DNA of 21,078 nucleotides, taken from contig JAJRYW010000579.1 of NCBI GenBank assembly GCA_024275555.1, positions 1-21,078 on the forward strand, given 5' to 3'. This DNA is from Calditrichota bacterium (lineage in GTDB: Bacteria; Calditrichota; Calditrichia; RBG-13-44-9; J075). Below, in pieces: positions 13,876 to 21,078 of the stretch (its first letter is position 1; each line of letters opens with the position of its first letter). A model generated the notes under the pieces. It saw only the letters and a program-made list of their open reading frames with translations. It was not told the DNA's origin and did no database searches. Position numbers and translations under genes: made by a program.

Positions 13876-16800
13876 ATGATGAAATATGCGCTACCTCACC
13901 GCCCGGCCATAATCATCGTTTGCTTGTTCTGCATTTCTTTGTCGGGCGCACTGCTGGCCCAACGTTCTGTGGCAGAGCTGATCTCGGAGGTCTTGCCGGC
14001 CTCCGCAGGGCAGATCAAATATAATGATGGAGTTCGCCAAGTCAATGTGCATGGCAATTATTTGTTTATCACCAATTTTTGGGCCGGGCTGCAGGTGGTA
14101 GATATCACCGATTTGCGTCATCCGGTTCAGACCGCCTTCCTGTCTTCCCAGGGGCAGGCCCACAATACCGCCATCGAGGGCAACTATGCTTATATGGCCA
14201 ACCACAGCCAGGGTGTGCAAGTATTCGACATCAGCGATCCGGCGGCCGTGCGACAGATTGCCGCGATCAAAACCCCCGGCAACGCCTACTGGGTAACCCC
14301 GGAAGACTCTTTTTTATACACCGCGCTGGGCGACGACGGCTTTGCTATCATGGATATCTCCGATGTGCATCAATCCGCAACCGTTAAACTGGAAATCCCG
14401 GGAGACTGGATCCAGCAGTTAGTCAAGCAGGGCAACCTGCTTTACCTGGCAGCCAAGAAAGGCGGGCTGATTATCTATGATATCTCCGATCCGGAGCAGC
14501 CCAATAAGCTGTCGCAGTACCGCACCGGGTTTAACACCATGATGGTGCAGGCGAGCGGTTCTACCGTCTACCTGGCCGACGGGGCCGGCGGCATGTTGGT
14601 GATGGACGTCTCCGATCCCGCCTTTCCCCAGGAAATTGCCCGGGTGCGTACCGATGGCTTTATCGGCTCGCTGCACCAGGTGGGCAACTACGTATACCTG
14701 GCCAACAAAGAATTAGGACTGCAAATTATCAATATCGGCGACATTGAACATCCGTTTTTAGAGAGCACCTATCCGACCGACTCCAATTGTTACGGGGTCT
14801 ACAAACAAGATATCTACGTGTTTGTTGCGGCAAACACCTCGGCCCTGATCATGCGCCACAATAATGCGCCGCAGCTGGCGGATATTCCCGACGCGGTTAT
14901 CAATGAGAATCAGCTTTTCCGGATTCAGATGGAAGCGCAGGAGCCGGACGGCGATCCCTTCCAATATGAGATCATCAACGCCCCGGAGGGCGCCCAATTT
15001 GACGCAGAAACCGGCCTGTTCCAGTGGACGCCCACCTTTGAGCAATCCGGCCTTTACCCGGGGATCATTTTCCGGGTGACCGAAATTACCGACACCCGCT
15101 TGAGCGTCAGCGATACGGTTACCCTGACGGTTGTCCATGTCAACCGTTTGCCGGATTTGCCGCCCCCGCCCCCCATGGCCGTCAACGAAAACGATACGCT
15201 CCAATTTACCATTGAGGCGGGGACAGACCCGGATGTGGAGGACCGGCAGAACCTGAGCTACCGCGCCGAGAAACTCCCGGAAGGAGCGAGGTTTGATCCC
15301 CAAACCCGCACCTTCTTTTGGAAGCCGACTTTCGAGCAATCCGGGAGTTACGTGGTGGATTTTCTGATGGACGACGGCGCCGGGGGCGTCGACCGGGAGC
15401 CGGCAACGATTACAGTTGCCCATGTGGACCGCCCCCCGGTGATTGCCGCCATCGAGGATCAGTTTGTTAACGAGGCCGACACGCTGACAGTGCAACTGAG
15501 CGGAACCGAACTGGATGCGGAAGATCAAAACGCCATTTCTTTCTCGATGAAGAACCTGCCCGAAGGCGCCGTGTTTGATCCGCAGAGCCGTTTGTTTACC
15601 TGGACGCCTACTTATGATCAATCCGGCGTGTATGAACATATCCGGGCGATTATGACCGCCGGGGCGCTGTCGGACAGCGTCGAGTTCGGGATTCGGGTTG
15701 CCCATGTCAACCGGCCCCCGGCGCTTAATCCCATTGCCGCCCAAAGCGTGGATGAAAACGATACACTGACGATCCGGATTGTCGGCAGCGATCCGGACGT
15801 GGAAGACGCCGGAAAGCTGACCTTCAGCGCCGCCAATCTTCCTGAAGGGGCAACTTTCGATCCGGCGAGGCAGATCTTTCAGTGGCAGCCCAGCTACGAG
15901 CAATCCGGCCAATACAACGAGCTGCAATTTACTGTTGCCGATCCGTCCGGGCTGAGCGCGGTACAGCGCTGCACGATTACGGTCAATCATGTCAACCGCC
16001 CGCCGCTGCTGGCCGCCGTCCCGGAACAAACCGCGGCGGAGAACCAGCCCCTACAAATTCAGTTGATTGGCAGCGATCCCGATGTCGAAGATCAGCAAAA
16101 ACTGATTTACTCGGCAACCGGGCTGCCCGAAGGCGCACAATTGAATCCCCAAACCGGCGAGTTTAGCTGGACGCCCAGCTACGATCAATCCGGCCTTTAC
16201 CCGATCACCTTTGCTGTCAGCGACGGCCAATATAGCGCCGAGACAGCGACGACCGTTACGGTAACCCATGTGAACCGCCCCCCCTCGCTGCTGCCTCTGG
16301 CCGCCCAAAGCGTTGATGAAAATCAGCTTCTCCTGGTGTCGGTCCAGGCCCGGGACCCGGACCGGGAAGACCAGGGCAAATTAGTGCTGACCGTTGCGGG
16401 GCTGCCCGCAGGCGCTGTGTTTGATGCGGCCGGCGGATCGCTGAGTTGGACGCCCTCTTACGAGCAATCCGGCGTCTACCAGGTCGTTTTTCAGGTTGCC
16501 GATCCGGCCGGTTTAACCGATCAGAATACCCTTACGATTACCGTGAATCATGTCAACCGCCCGCCGGCGCTGGCAGAAATTCCCGCCCAGGTGGTCGATG
16601 AAAATCAGCCCTTAACGATTTCTCTGAGCGGCAGCGATCCGGACCGGGAGGACGCCGGAAAGCTGAGTTACGAAGTGGAGCAACTGCCCGGGGGGGCAAC
16701 CATCAATCCCGCTACCGGGGTGCTTTCCTGGACGCCCACTTATGATCAATCCGGACAGTATGAATGGACAGCCCGGGTGAAAGACCCCGCCGGACTGAGC

Positions 16801-18273
16801 GCCGAGCAGCCTGTTTCGATCACGGTCAACAATGTGAATCGTCCCCCCAAATTTACCGCCCAATTTGTCACCACAGGCGCGGAGAATAGCCCGATTATTT
16901 TCCTGGCTGCCGCAAACGATCCCGATAAAGAAGACCAGGGCAAATTGATTTACAGCGCCGAAGGTTTGCCGCCGGGAGCGCAGTTGGACCCCGGCAATGG
17001 AGAATTCCGCTGGACGCCCACCTTCGAGCAAAGCGGCGACTACCAGATTACTTTTAAGGTGAGCGATACTTTTGGCGCGACCGACCAGGCCGTGGTCGGG
17101 CTGCATATTGCACATGTAAATCGCCAGCCCGGTTTGCCCGCTCCCGCTCCGGCGATTGTGGCGGAGAACAACTTGCTGAGCCTGGTCTTGCCGGAAGGGA
17201 GCGATCCCGACGCCGAAGACGTCGGTAAACTGACCTACCGGGTCGACAACCTGCCCGCCGGTGCTGTGTTTGACCCGGCGGCACGCAGCCTGAGCTGGAC
17301 GCCCGGTTTTGATCAGGCCGGGGAGTATGTGTGCAGCTATGTGGTCGCCGATCCGGCCGGACTGAGCGCAACCCAGGCCTTGAAAATCAAGGTGGATAAT
17401 GTTAATCGTCCCCCGCAGTTGACGCCGGTTGCGGCGATTACCGTGGCGGAGAATCAGCCGGTGCAGTTTTCCCTGGGAGGCTCCGATCCCGATCAGGAAG
17501 ACCAGGGCAAGTTGCGCTATCGCTGCGAGAGTCTCCCCAAAGGCGCTAACCTGGATAAGCAGACCGGTGGATTCACCTGGACTCCTTCTTATGAGCAAAG
17601 CGGCAATTACGCCCTGATCTTTGAAGTGAAGGACAGTTTCGGTGAAACAGCGGTGCAAACCGTTAATATTACGGTTACACATGTAAATCGCCCTCCCCAG
17701 GTGGGTCAGGCCGGGCCGTTCAAAGGCAAAGAGAACCAGGCCTTCAGCGCGGTCCTGCCGGCCGCCAAAGACCCCGACAGCGAGGATGCCGGTAAATTGA
17801 GCTATACCTTAACCGGCCTTCCCGAAGGAGCGTCTTTTGACGCCGCCTCGCGCCGGATTCAGTGGACGCCCGGTTTTGAACAAGCCGGCCGTTATACATT
17901 CGTGTACAAGGTCAGCGATGGTGCGGCGGAGGTCGAGCAACAGGTCGAATTGGTCATCGAAGACCGGAATCGCGCCCCCCAATTGAGCGGGGCTAGTGGG
18001 CACGTGGTTAAGGAAGGGGAGGAACTGCGCTTCTCGGTTTCGGCCAACGATCCCGACCCGGAGGACCAGGGCAATTTAAAACTGTCCGCTAAACATCTTC
18101 CGGACGGGGCATCATTTGACGCCGGCAGCGGCGAATTCCGCTGGACGCCCGGCCCGGACCAGCAAGGCAACTATACCGTGGAATTCATCGTGAAAGACCG
18201 CGCCGGAGATTCGGCTAAATTGCCGGTCAGTATCAGCGTGGAAGATGCGCCGATCGAATCTCAATCGCCATAA
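13876..18273 (+). CDS. Secreted giant protein: LVIVD beta-propeller plus 12 putative-Ig repeats
   Basis: 1465 residues. AGGAG (13868-13872) precedes tandem ATGs at 13876 and 13879. The signal peptide is about 1-29 (IIIVCLFCISLSGALLAQ). Residues about 45-328 hold six clear LVIVD-type repeats (GNYLFITNFWAGLQVVDITD, GVQVFDISD, GFAIMDISD, GLIIYDISD, GMLVMDVSD, GLQIINIGD) and a seventh remnant, consistent with a seven-bladed propeller. From about 330 to 1458 come twelve Ig/cadherin-like units of about 94 residues. Each starts NRPP, with ENQ/END, an acidic DPDxED-GKL segment (likely Ca-binding), LPEGAxFDPxTGxFxWTPxYxQSGxY and a VTVxHV end. This matches putative-Ig (He_PIG/CADG) domains. The C-terminus (PIESQSP) carries no visible sorting or anchoring signal. 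Adhesion or matrix binding is inferred. Confidence 0.85.
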   Translation: MMKYALPHRPAIIIVCLFCISLSGALLAQRSVAELISEVLPASAGQIKYNDGVRQVNVHGNYLFITNFWAGLQVVDITDLRHPVQTAFLSSQGQAHNTAIEGNYAYMANHSQGVQVFDISDPAAVRQIAAIKTPGNAYWVTPEDSFLYTALGDDGFAIMDISDVHQSATVKLEIPGDWIQQLVKQGNLLYLAAKKGGLIIYDISDPEQPNKLSQYRTGFNTMMVQASGSTVYLADGAGGMLVMDVSDPAFPQEIARVRTDGFIGSLHQVGNYVYLANKELGLQIINIGDIEHPFLESTYPTDSNCYGVYKQDIYVFVAANTSALIMRHNNAPQLADIPDAVINENQLFRIQMEAQEPDGDPFQYEIINAPEGAQFDAETGLFQWTPTFEQSGLYPGIIFRVTEITDTRLSVSDTVTLTVVHVNRLPDLPPPPPMAVNENDTLQFTIEAGTDPDVEDRQNLSYRAEKLPEGARFDPQTRTFFWKPTFEQSGSYVVDFLMDDGAGGVDREPATITVAHVDRPPVIAAIEDQFVNEADTLTVQLSGTELDAEDQNAISFSMKNLPEGAVFDPQSRLFTWTPTYDQSGVYEHIRAIMTAGALSDSVEFGIRVAHVNRPPALNPIAAQSVDENDTLTIRIVGSDPDVEDAGKLTFSAANLPEGATFDPARQIFQWQPSYEQSGQYNELQFTVADPSGLSAVQRCTITVNHVNRPPLLAAVPEQTAAENQPLQIQLIGSDPDVEDQQKLIYSATGLPEGAQLNPQTGEFSWTPSYDQSGLYPITFAVSDGQYSAETATTVTVTHVNRPPSLLPLAAQSVDENQLLLVSVQARDPDREDQGKLVLTVAGLPAGAVFDAAGGSLSWTPSYEQSGVYQVVFQVADPAGLTDQNTLTITVNHVNRPPALAEIPAQVVDENQPLTISLSGSDPDREDAGKLSYEVEQLPGGATINPATGVLSWTPTYDQSGQYEWTARVKDPAGLSAEQPVSITVNNVNRPPKFTAQFVTTGAENSPIIFLAAANDPDKEDQGKLIYSAEGLPPGAQLDPGNGEFRWTPTFEQSGDYQITFKVSDTFGATDQAVVGLHIAHVNRQPGLPAPAPAIVAENNLLSLVLPEGSDPDAEDVGKLTYRVDNLPAGAVFDPAARSLSWTPGFDQAGEYVCSYVVADPAGLSATQALKIKVDNVNRPPQLTPVAAITVAENQPVQFSLGGSDPDQEDQGKLRYRCESLPKGANLDKQTGGFTWTPSYEQSGNYALIFEVKDSFGETAVQTVNITVTHVNRPPQVGQAGPFKGKENQAFSAVLPAAKDPDSEDAGKLSYTLTGLPEGASFDAASRRIQWTPGFEQAGRYTFVYKVSDGAAEVEQQVELVIEDRNRAPQLSGASGHVVKEGEELRFSVSANDPDPEDQGNLKLSAKHLPDGASFDAGSGEFRWTPGPDQQGNYTVEFIVKDRAGDSAKLPVSISVEDAPIESQSP
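14863..18255 (+). repeat. Twelve in-frame tandem domain repeats (about 282 bp each)
   Basis: Units begin near 14863, 15142, 15427, 15709, 15994, 16273, 16555, 16837, 17119, 17404, 17686 and 17968. TGGACGCC (WTP), CAATCCGG (QSG) and CATGTCAACCG/AATCG (HVNR) recur at fixed spacing, with the highest similarity in the middle units. The first unit lacks the DPDxED-GKL motif, and the last two diverge at the ends. The spread fits expansion by recombination followed by drift. Confidence 0.85.
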
Positions 18274-18351
18274 ACAGTATGTTATACCCCCAATAAGAGT
18301 GCAATATTTAAAGGGTAACAAACTGTTGAAAAAGTAAGATTTTGCTTGTTT

Positions 18352-18370
18352 TATTCGCAATTCGCGAATA
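18352..18370 (+). promoter_or_regulatory. Operator-like palindrome upstream of the HTH-NTase pair
   Basis: TATTCGC-AATTC-GCGAATA is a perfect 7-bp inverted repeat with a 5-nt spacer, ending 10 nt before ATG 18381. A -35-like TTGAAA is at 18326-18331. The position suits autorepression by the HTH protein encoded just downstream (inference). No SD is seen before 18381. Confidence 0.5.
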
Positions 18371-18380
18371 GAATATACCT

Positions 18381-18890
18381 ATGATACTAAAACCACAAGA
18401 CATTGTTATTTTGCTAAAGCTCGTTGTCAAAGGAAATGACGAATGGTCATACTCTTCTCTTGCTGATGAACTTTTCATGAGTGCTTCTGAGGTACATGCC
18501 GGAATACAACGTGCAGTTGCTGCGCGGCTTATGGATAAGCAGAGAAAAAAACCGATTAAAAAATCATTGGAGGAATTCATAATTCATGGGATTAAATATG
18601 CGTACCCTGCTCAAAGGGGAAGTCTTACCAGGGGAATACCGACCGGTTATGCTGCTCCACCTTTGAAATATCTTGTTTCTAATTCTGATGATCCCCCGCC
18701 AGTATGGCCAGATCCCCAGGGTGAGATGCGAGGATATGAATTTTCACCATTATATAAATCTGTGCCGAAAGCAGCAGTCAAAGACAGAAAACTTTATGAA
18801 TTACTAACTCTTGTAGATGCAATTCGAGATGGACGGGCAAGAGAACAAGAATTAGCGATTCACGAATTACAAAAACGATTTTCATCCTGA
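18381..18890 (+). CDS. Winged-HTH protein, putative antitoxin/regulator of an NTase pair
   Basis: 169 residues. Residues about 5-55 form a helical winged-HTH (DIVILLKLVV, WSYSSLADELFMSASEVHAG, IQRAVAARLM), like MarR-type and AbiEi-type regulators. The rest is a distinctive module: LEEFIIHGIKYAYPAQRGSL, TRGIPTGYAAPPL, PPVWPDPQGE, YKSVPKAA, and an acidic/basic helix LVDAIRDGRAREQELAIHEL. I associate this with conserved proteins usually found next to AbiEii-like nucleotidyltransferases. Base composition is clearly more AT-rich than the neighbouring repeat gene, suggesting acquisition. Its TGA overlaps the ATG of the nucleotidyltransferase (TGATG), so the two are coupled. Role as DNA-binding autoregulator or antitoxin is inferred. 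Confidence 0.7.
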   Translation: MILKPQDIVILLKLVVKGNDEWSYSSLADELFMSASEVHAGIQRAVAARLMDKQRKKPIKKSLEEFIIHGIKYAYPAQRGSLTRGIPTGYAAPPLKYLVSNSDDPPPVWPDPQGEMRGYEFSPLYKSVPKAAVKDRKLYELLTLVDAIRDGRAREQELAIHELQKRFSS

Positions 18891-19594
18891 TGATGAGCAT
18901 ACATGAATCTAATTTGGAAAAGATAAAACATGTGGCAATTCGTCTTGACGTATTGCGTGAAAAAGTGGTTTTTTTAGGAGGAGCAACTACCGGATTTTTA
19001 ATAACTGACCAGGCGGCACCGGAAATACGTTCAACATTAGATGTAGATACAATCATTGAAATATCTTCCAGAGCGGAATATTATCAACTTGAAAAAACAC
19101 TTCGAAGTTTAGGCTTCATACAAAGAATGAAAAAAAGTGATCCGATATGCCGTTGGATGGTTGATGAAATTATAGTAGACATTATGCCGACCGATGAGAA
19201 GATTTTGGGATTTTCTAATTATTGGTATTCCCCGGCTATCCGGAACGCGAGTACAATTCAAGTGGAGAAGGATTTGAAAATACATGTTGTAACCGCCCCT
19301 TATTTTTTAGCAACAAAAATAGAGGCTTTTTATGGGCGTGGGGAAAATGACTATTTTCGCAGTCATGATATTGAAGATATCATCACAGTTATAGATGGGC
19401 GCAAAGAAATTGTTGATGAGATTAAATTTTCTTCTTCCGATTTAAAAGCATTTTTATCTGATAAAATTCAAGGTTTCTTAGATAGCGAAGCTTTTATGGA
19501 ATCATTATCCGGACATTTATTGCCAGATGAAGCAAGTCAGGCTAGACTCCCATTCATTATTCAACGTTTGGAAAAAATTGCTCAAATCAACTAA
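18890..19594 (+). CDS. AbiEii/MNT-like nucleotidyltransferase, putative toxin
   Basis: 234 residues; start at 18890 or the adjacent ATG 18893. Nucleotidyltransferase-fold motifs are present: VVFLGGATTGFL (GG at 30-31), then STLDVDTII with the metal-binding pair Asp51 and Asp53, and a third acidic residue Asp97 in IIVDIMP. APYFLATKIEAFYGRG (136-151) and SHDIEDIITVIDGR (158-171) resemble AbiEii-type toxin helices. All catalytic positions look intact, so it is probably active, transferring nucleotides to an RNA or protein target. tRNA modification by AbiEii/MenT relatives is known, but the target here is unknown. The gene is AT-rich like its partner. The unit ends before the terminator at 19809-19839. 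An alternative is a non-toxin metabolic nucleotidyltransferase. Confidence 0.75.
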   Translation: MMSIHESNLEKIKHVAIRLDVLREKVVFLGGATTGFLITDQAAPEIRSTLDVDTIIEISSRAEYYQLEKTLRSLGFIQRMKKSDPICRWMVDEIIVDIMPTDEKILGFSNYWYSPAIRNASTIQVEKDLKIHVVTAPYFLATKIEAFYGRGENDYFRSHDIEDIITVIDGRKEIVDEIKFSSSDLKAFLSDKIQGFLDSEAFMESLSGHLLPDEASQARLPFIIQRLEKIAQIN

Positions 19595-19689
19595 ACTAAA
19601 AAGGCGAGGTATAGCTTTGCACGCACCAGATTTTAGGGCAATTGGGTACTTGATTATAAACTCTCTGTTGGTTAAGTTTTGGTTGTTTA

Positions 19690-19840
19690 ATAAGGTTCGG
19701 AGAGCAATGTCCTAAAACTGGTGATGCCTGCGGCCGATGAGAGAATACTTCTGTATCTTGCAGGAGAGTTTTAACAAAACGGTAGTTTTGTTGGATTGAA
19801 AGATGCTTTAAGGGCAGGTTTTACCACCTGCCCTTTTTTC
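19690..19840 (+). ncRNA. Candidate structured RNA with consecutive hairpins
   Basis: Between the NTase gene and the next ORF the plus strand can form CCTGC (19727-19731) with GCAGG (19760-19764), containing an inner ATAC/GTAT pair, then a perfect AACAAAAC-GGTA-GTTTTGTT hairpin (19773-19792), then the terminator. Three stems ending in a U-tract could be a small RNA, a long 3' UTR, or an attenuator for the gene at 19857. It does not match a riboswitch class I recognise. The region 19595-19690 has no visible features. Confidence 0.3.
19809..19839 (+). terminator. Rho-independent terminator
   Basis: AGGGCAGGT (19811-19819) pairs with ACCTGCCCT (19826-19834), followed by a T6 run. It ends about 17 nt before ATG 19857. 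It could end the HTH-NTase transcript or attenuate the downstream gene. Confidence 0.85.
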
Positions 19841-19856
19841 TGATCTCGGTGGAAAT

Positions 19857-20438
19857 ATGATGAAAATCTATCTATTCACTTTACTGTGGCTTATGGCGCT
19901 CCTGAGTTTTCTCTACCCTCGGGAGCAGGAATGTTTCGGCGATCCGCAGGTGGAGCGGTCCAAAACGGCGCTGACCATCGAGCGTCCCGGCGGCCTGGGC
20001 GGTTGCCTGGAAACGCTTACCCTGCCGGCTTTCCCGGAGAAAGTGTGGCTGCAAACCGAGCATGTTTATCGAATCAATCCGCGGGAGGCCGAAGCATACC
20101 TGGTTGTCGAGGTAGAGGGGGATTCCACGCCGGTGTTGTGGGCGGCGGGCTACTCGCTGGCCGGGCAAGCCATTCGCATTGGAAATATTGCCCGTGCAGG
20201 GGACGGCTCCTGGCGCTTTCGGCCGCTTCATCAAAAAAAGATAGAGATTCTAAACCCGGAAAACGAGTATGTGTTTCGCTGGATTTTCTGGCCCGGCCGG
20301 GCCGAGATGCAGATAGATGTCAACGGCGCGCCGCTAAAAGCAGCCCGGCCGTTTCGGGTGGATCAAATCCGGCGGGTCGGGGTGATGGTGCGCGGCGGGC
20401 CGGTCCGGTTCCAGCCGCTGCAAGTGGACGGCCGCTGA
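19857..20438 (+). CDS. Exported or membrane-anchored protein of unknown function
   Basis: 193 residues. GGTGGA (19848-19853) precedes tandem ATGs at 19857 and 19860; the second has the better spacing. Residues 3-20 (IYLFTLLWLMALLSFLY) form a signal peptide or N-terminal anchor. The remainder is beta-rich with alternating hydrophobic residues: VWLQTEHVYRI, YLVVEVEG, WRFRPLHQKKIEI, YVFRWIFWPGRAEMQIDVNG, RRVGVMVRGGPVRFQPLQV. The last part resembles strand patterns of jelly-roll or LamG-like folds, but I recognise no family. Base composition returns to the GC-rich pattern of the chromosome, so it is probably not part of the AT-rich pair upstream. Confidence 0.65.
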   Translation: MMKIYLFTLLWLMALLSFLYPREQECFGDPQVERSKTALTIERPGGLGGCLETLTLPAFPEKVWLQTEHVYRINPREAEAYLVVEVEGDSTPVLWAAGYSLAGQAIRIGNIARAGDGSWRFRPLHQKKIEILNPENEYVFRWIFWPGRAEMQIDVNGAPLKAARPFRVDQIRRVGVMVRGGPVRFQPLQVDGR

Positions 20439-20937
20439 CGGCGGATCTGCTACTGATGTACTTGTGTCGCCGGCTCTTTTAAAGCTGTTTGCCAATGCGG
20501 CCCCCCGCGGGGATCCGCCCCGGCACGTCGGGACGCTGTTAATGAGAGATTGTTATCCGAGGAACCGTTTCAACGCTTCCTGATTATTCGCTACACAAAT
20601 ACAAACGGATCAACAGGCGGGAAGGCCGCTTTAACCCGCTCCCTAAAAATCCTTATTCCTCATTATTGATGTGTGAAGAAATCGGAGAAAAGCGCGGGTT
20701 CTCCGGTAGCCGCCCAAGCAAAGGTCTTACCGTTAATGCGCGTACGAGAATTCGGGGTGAAACATGTTGCAATTTCGTCCAGCCGGATTGTCGCTATCAG
20801 GCCAATCGATATTCAGGGATTACTTTACGCCTCTATAAAAAAGCGTCCGGCAGGGAATTATAGAAAAGCCGGTTCTGATTTGGACTAGACCTTATTACCT
20901 TTTAAAGAACTGTAATTATTAACTTTAAAAAGCCACT
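20439..20937. other. Non-coding stretch with no convincing gene
   Basis: About 500 bp. A CCCCGCGGGG palindrome lies near 20505-20515, next to GGATCCGCCCC. Short open frames near 20666-20888 start at GTG or ATG without RBS and encode basic, domain-free peptides, so I do not call them. Sequence becomes AT-rich from about 20880. Confidence 0.4.
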
Positions 20938-21063
20938 GTCATTTCGAACTCCATGGACGGAGAGAGAAATCTGTGCGTATTCGACATTAAATTTGCTGAA
21001 ATAATTGTAAATTAAAGATAAAGTTTTGAGTGTTAACAGATTTCTCTCTTCGTTCGTGGCAAC
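20938..21063. repeat. Inverted-repeat element at the right edge
   Basis: AGAGAGAAATCTGT (20961-20974) is perfectly inverted as ACAGATTTCTCTCT (21036-21049), around a 61-nt AT-rich centre. Outside the arms lie GTCATTTCGAACTCCATGGACG and CGTTCGTGGCAACGCCATCC, partly complementary. This resembles the dispersed GTCATTTCGA...GAGAAATCT palindromic elements common in Bacteroidota-like genomes. The window ends within or just beyond it. No transposase is encoded. Confidence 0.6.
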
Positions 21064-21078
21064 GCCATCCCGCGCCAA

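Noticed and set aside
14758..17682. Long minus-strand frames (up to 423 and 356 residues) opposite the repeat protein
   Set aside because: Shadow frames caused by the GC-rich repetitive codons of the plus-strand Ig-like repeats; the plus frame has signal peptide, RBS and domain structure.
14863..18255. Possible CRISPR or satellite array
   Set aside because: The 282-bp periodicity is in-frame protein domain repetition, with no short identical repeats and unique spacers.
19595..19856. Known riboswitch upstream of the exported protein
   Set aside because: Checked by eye against TPP, SAM, cobalamin, glycine, fluoride and c-di-GMP cores without a match; kept only as an unassigned structured RNA candidate.
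20666..20888. Two overlapping short plus-strand frames (65 and 71 residues)
   Set aside because: No RBS, non-canonical or weak starts, no recognisable domain, and frames compete with each other.

Overview
The window looks like chromosomal DNA of a Gram-negative bacterium of moderate GC content. A TonB-receptor-like outer-membrane barrel, a Tat-exported MsrP and a secreted beta-propeller/Ig-repeat protein point to a diderm cell. Weak or absent Shine-Dalgarno sites on several genes, the putative-Ig (He_PIG/CADG-like) tandem repeats, and intergenic palindromes of the GTCATTTCGAAC...GAGAAATCT and GCCCC-nnn-GGGGC kinds suggest the FCB group or a neighbour (Calditrichota, KSB1 or Ignavibacteria-like). 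That placement is inference. No rRNA, tRNA, CRISPR array or complete insertion sequence was found.

Layout. 1-303: palindromic repeats and a long hairpin. 304-1092 (-): AIM24/TIGR00266-family gene broken by one in-frame TAA. 1274-2901 (+): tight three-gene operon for a HAD hydrolase, an ElaA-like acetyltransferase and a YdiI/MenI-like hotdog thioesterase. 2912-4912 (-): TonB-receptor-like barrel. 5337-6320 (-): two-TM potassium channel with an RCK domain. 6547-9056 (+): galT and a degenerate glycogen-synthase-like gene, ended by a strong terminator. 9116-10029: gene-free stretch packed with several classes of palindromic repeat. 10030-10167 (+): 45-codon small ORF with its own RBS and terminator. 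10282-11085 (-): Crp/Fnr-type regulator, divergent from msrP (11358-12341, +). 12350-13588 (-): cinA. 13876-18273 (+): 1465-residue secreted protein with an LVIVD beta-propeller and twelve Ig-like repeats of about 94 residues. 18381-19594 (+): AT-richer, translationally coupled pair of a winged-HTH protein and an AbiEii-like nucleotidyltransferase behind a 19-bp operator-like palindrome. 19690-19840: possible structured RNA ending in a strong terminator. 19857-20438 (+): small exported protein of unknown function. 20439-21078: non-coding, ending inside an inverted-repeat element.

How the genes relate. Most are housekeeping or envelope functions in short transcription units: sugar-nucleotide and glycogen-type metabolism, K+ conductance, periplasmic methionine-sulfoxide repair and pyridine-nucleotide recycling. 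The most system-like unit is the HTH-nucleotidyltransferase pair. It has toxin-antitoxin/AbiE-like organisation and base composition unlike its neighbours, and is the best candidate for an under-described system. Other points of interest are the GlgA homologue that has lost its sugar-nucleotide motifs, the nonsense-interrupted AIM24 gene, the unanchored propeller/Ig protein and the small ORF with complete signals.
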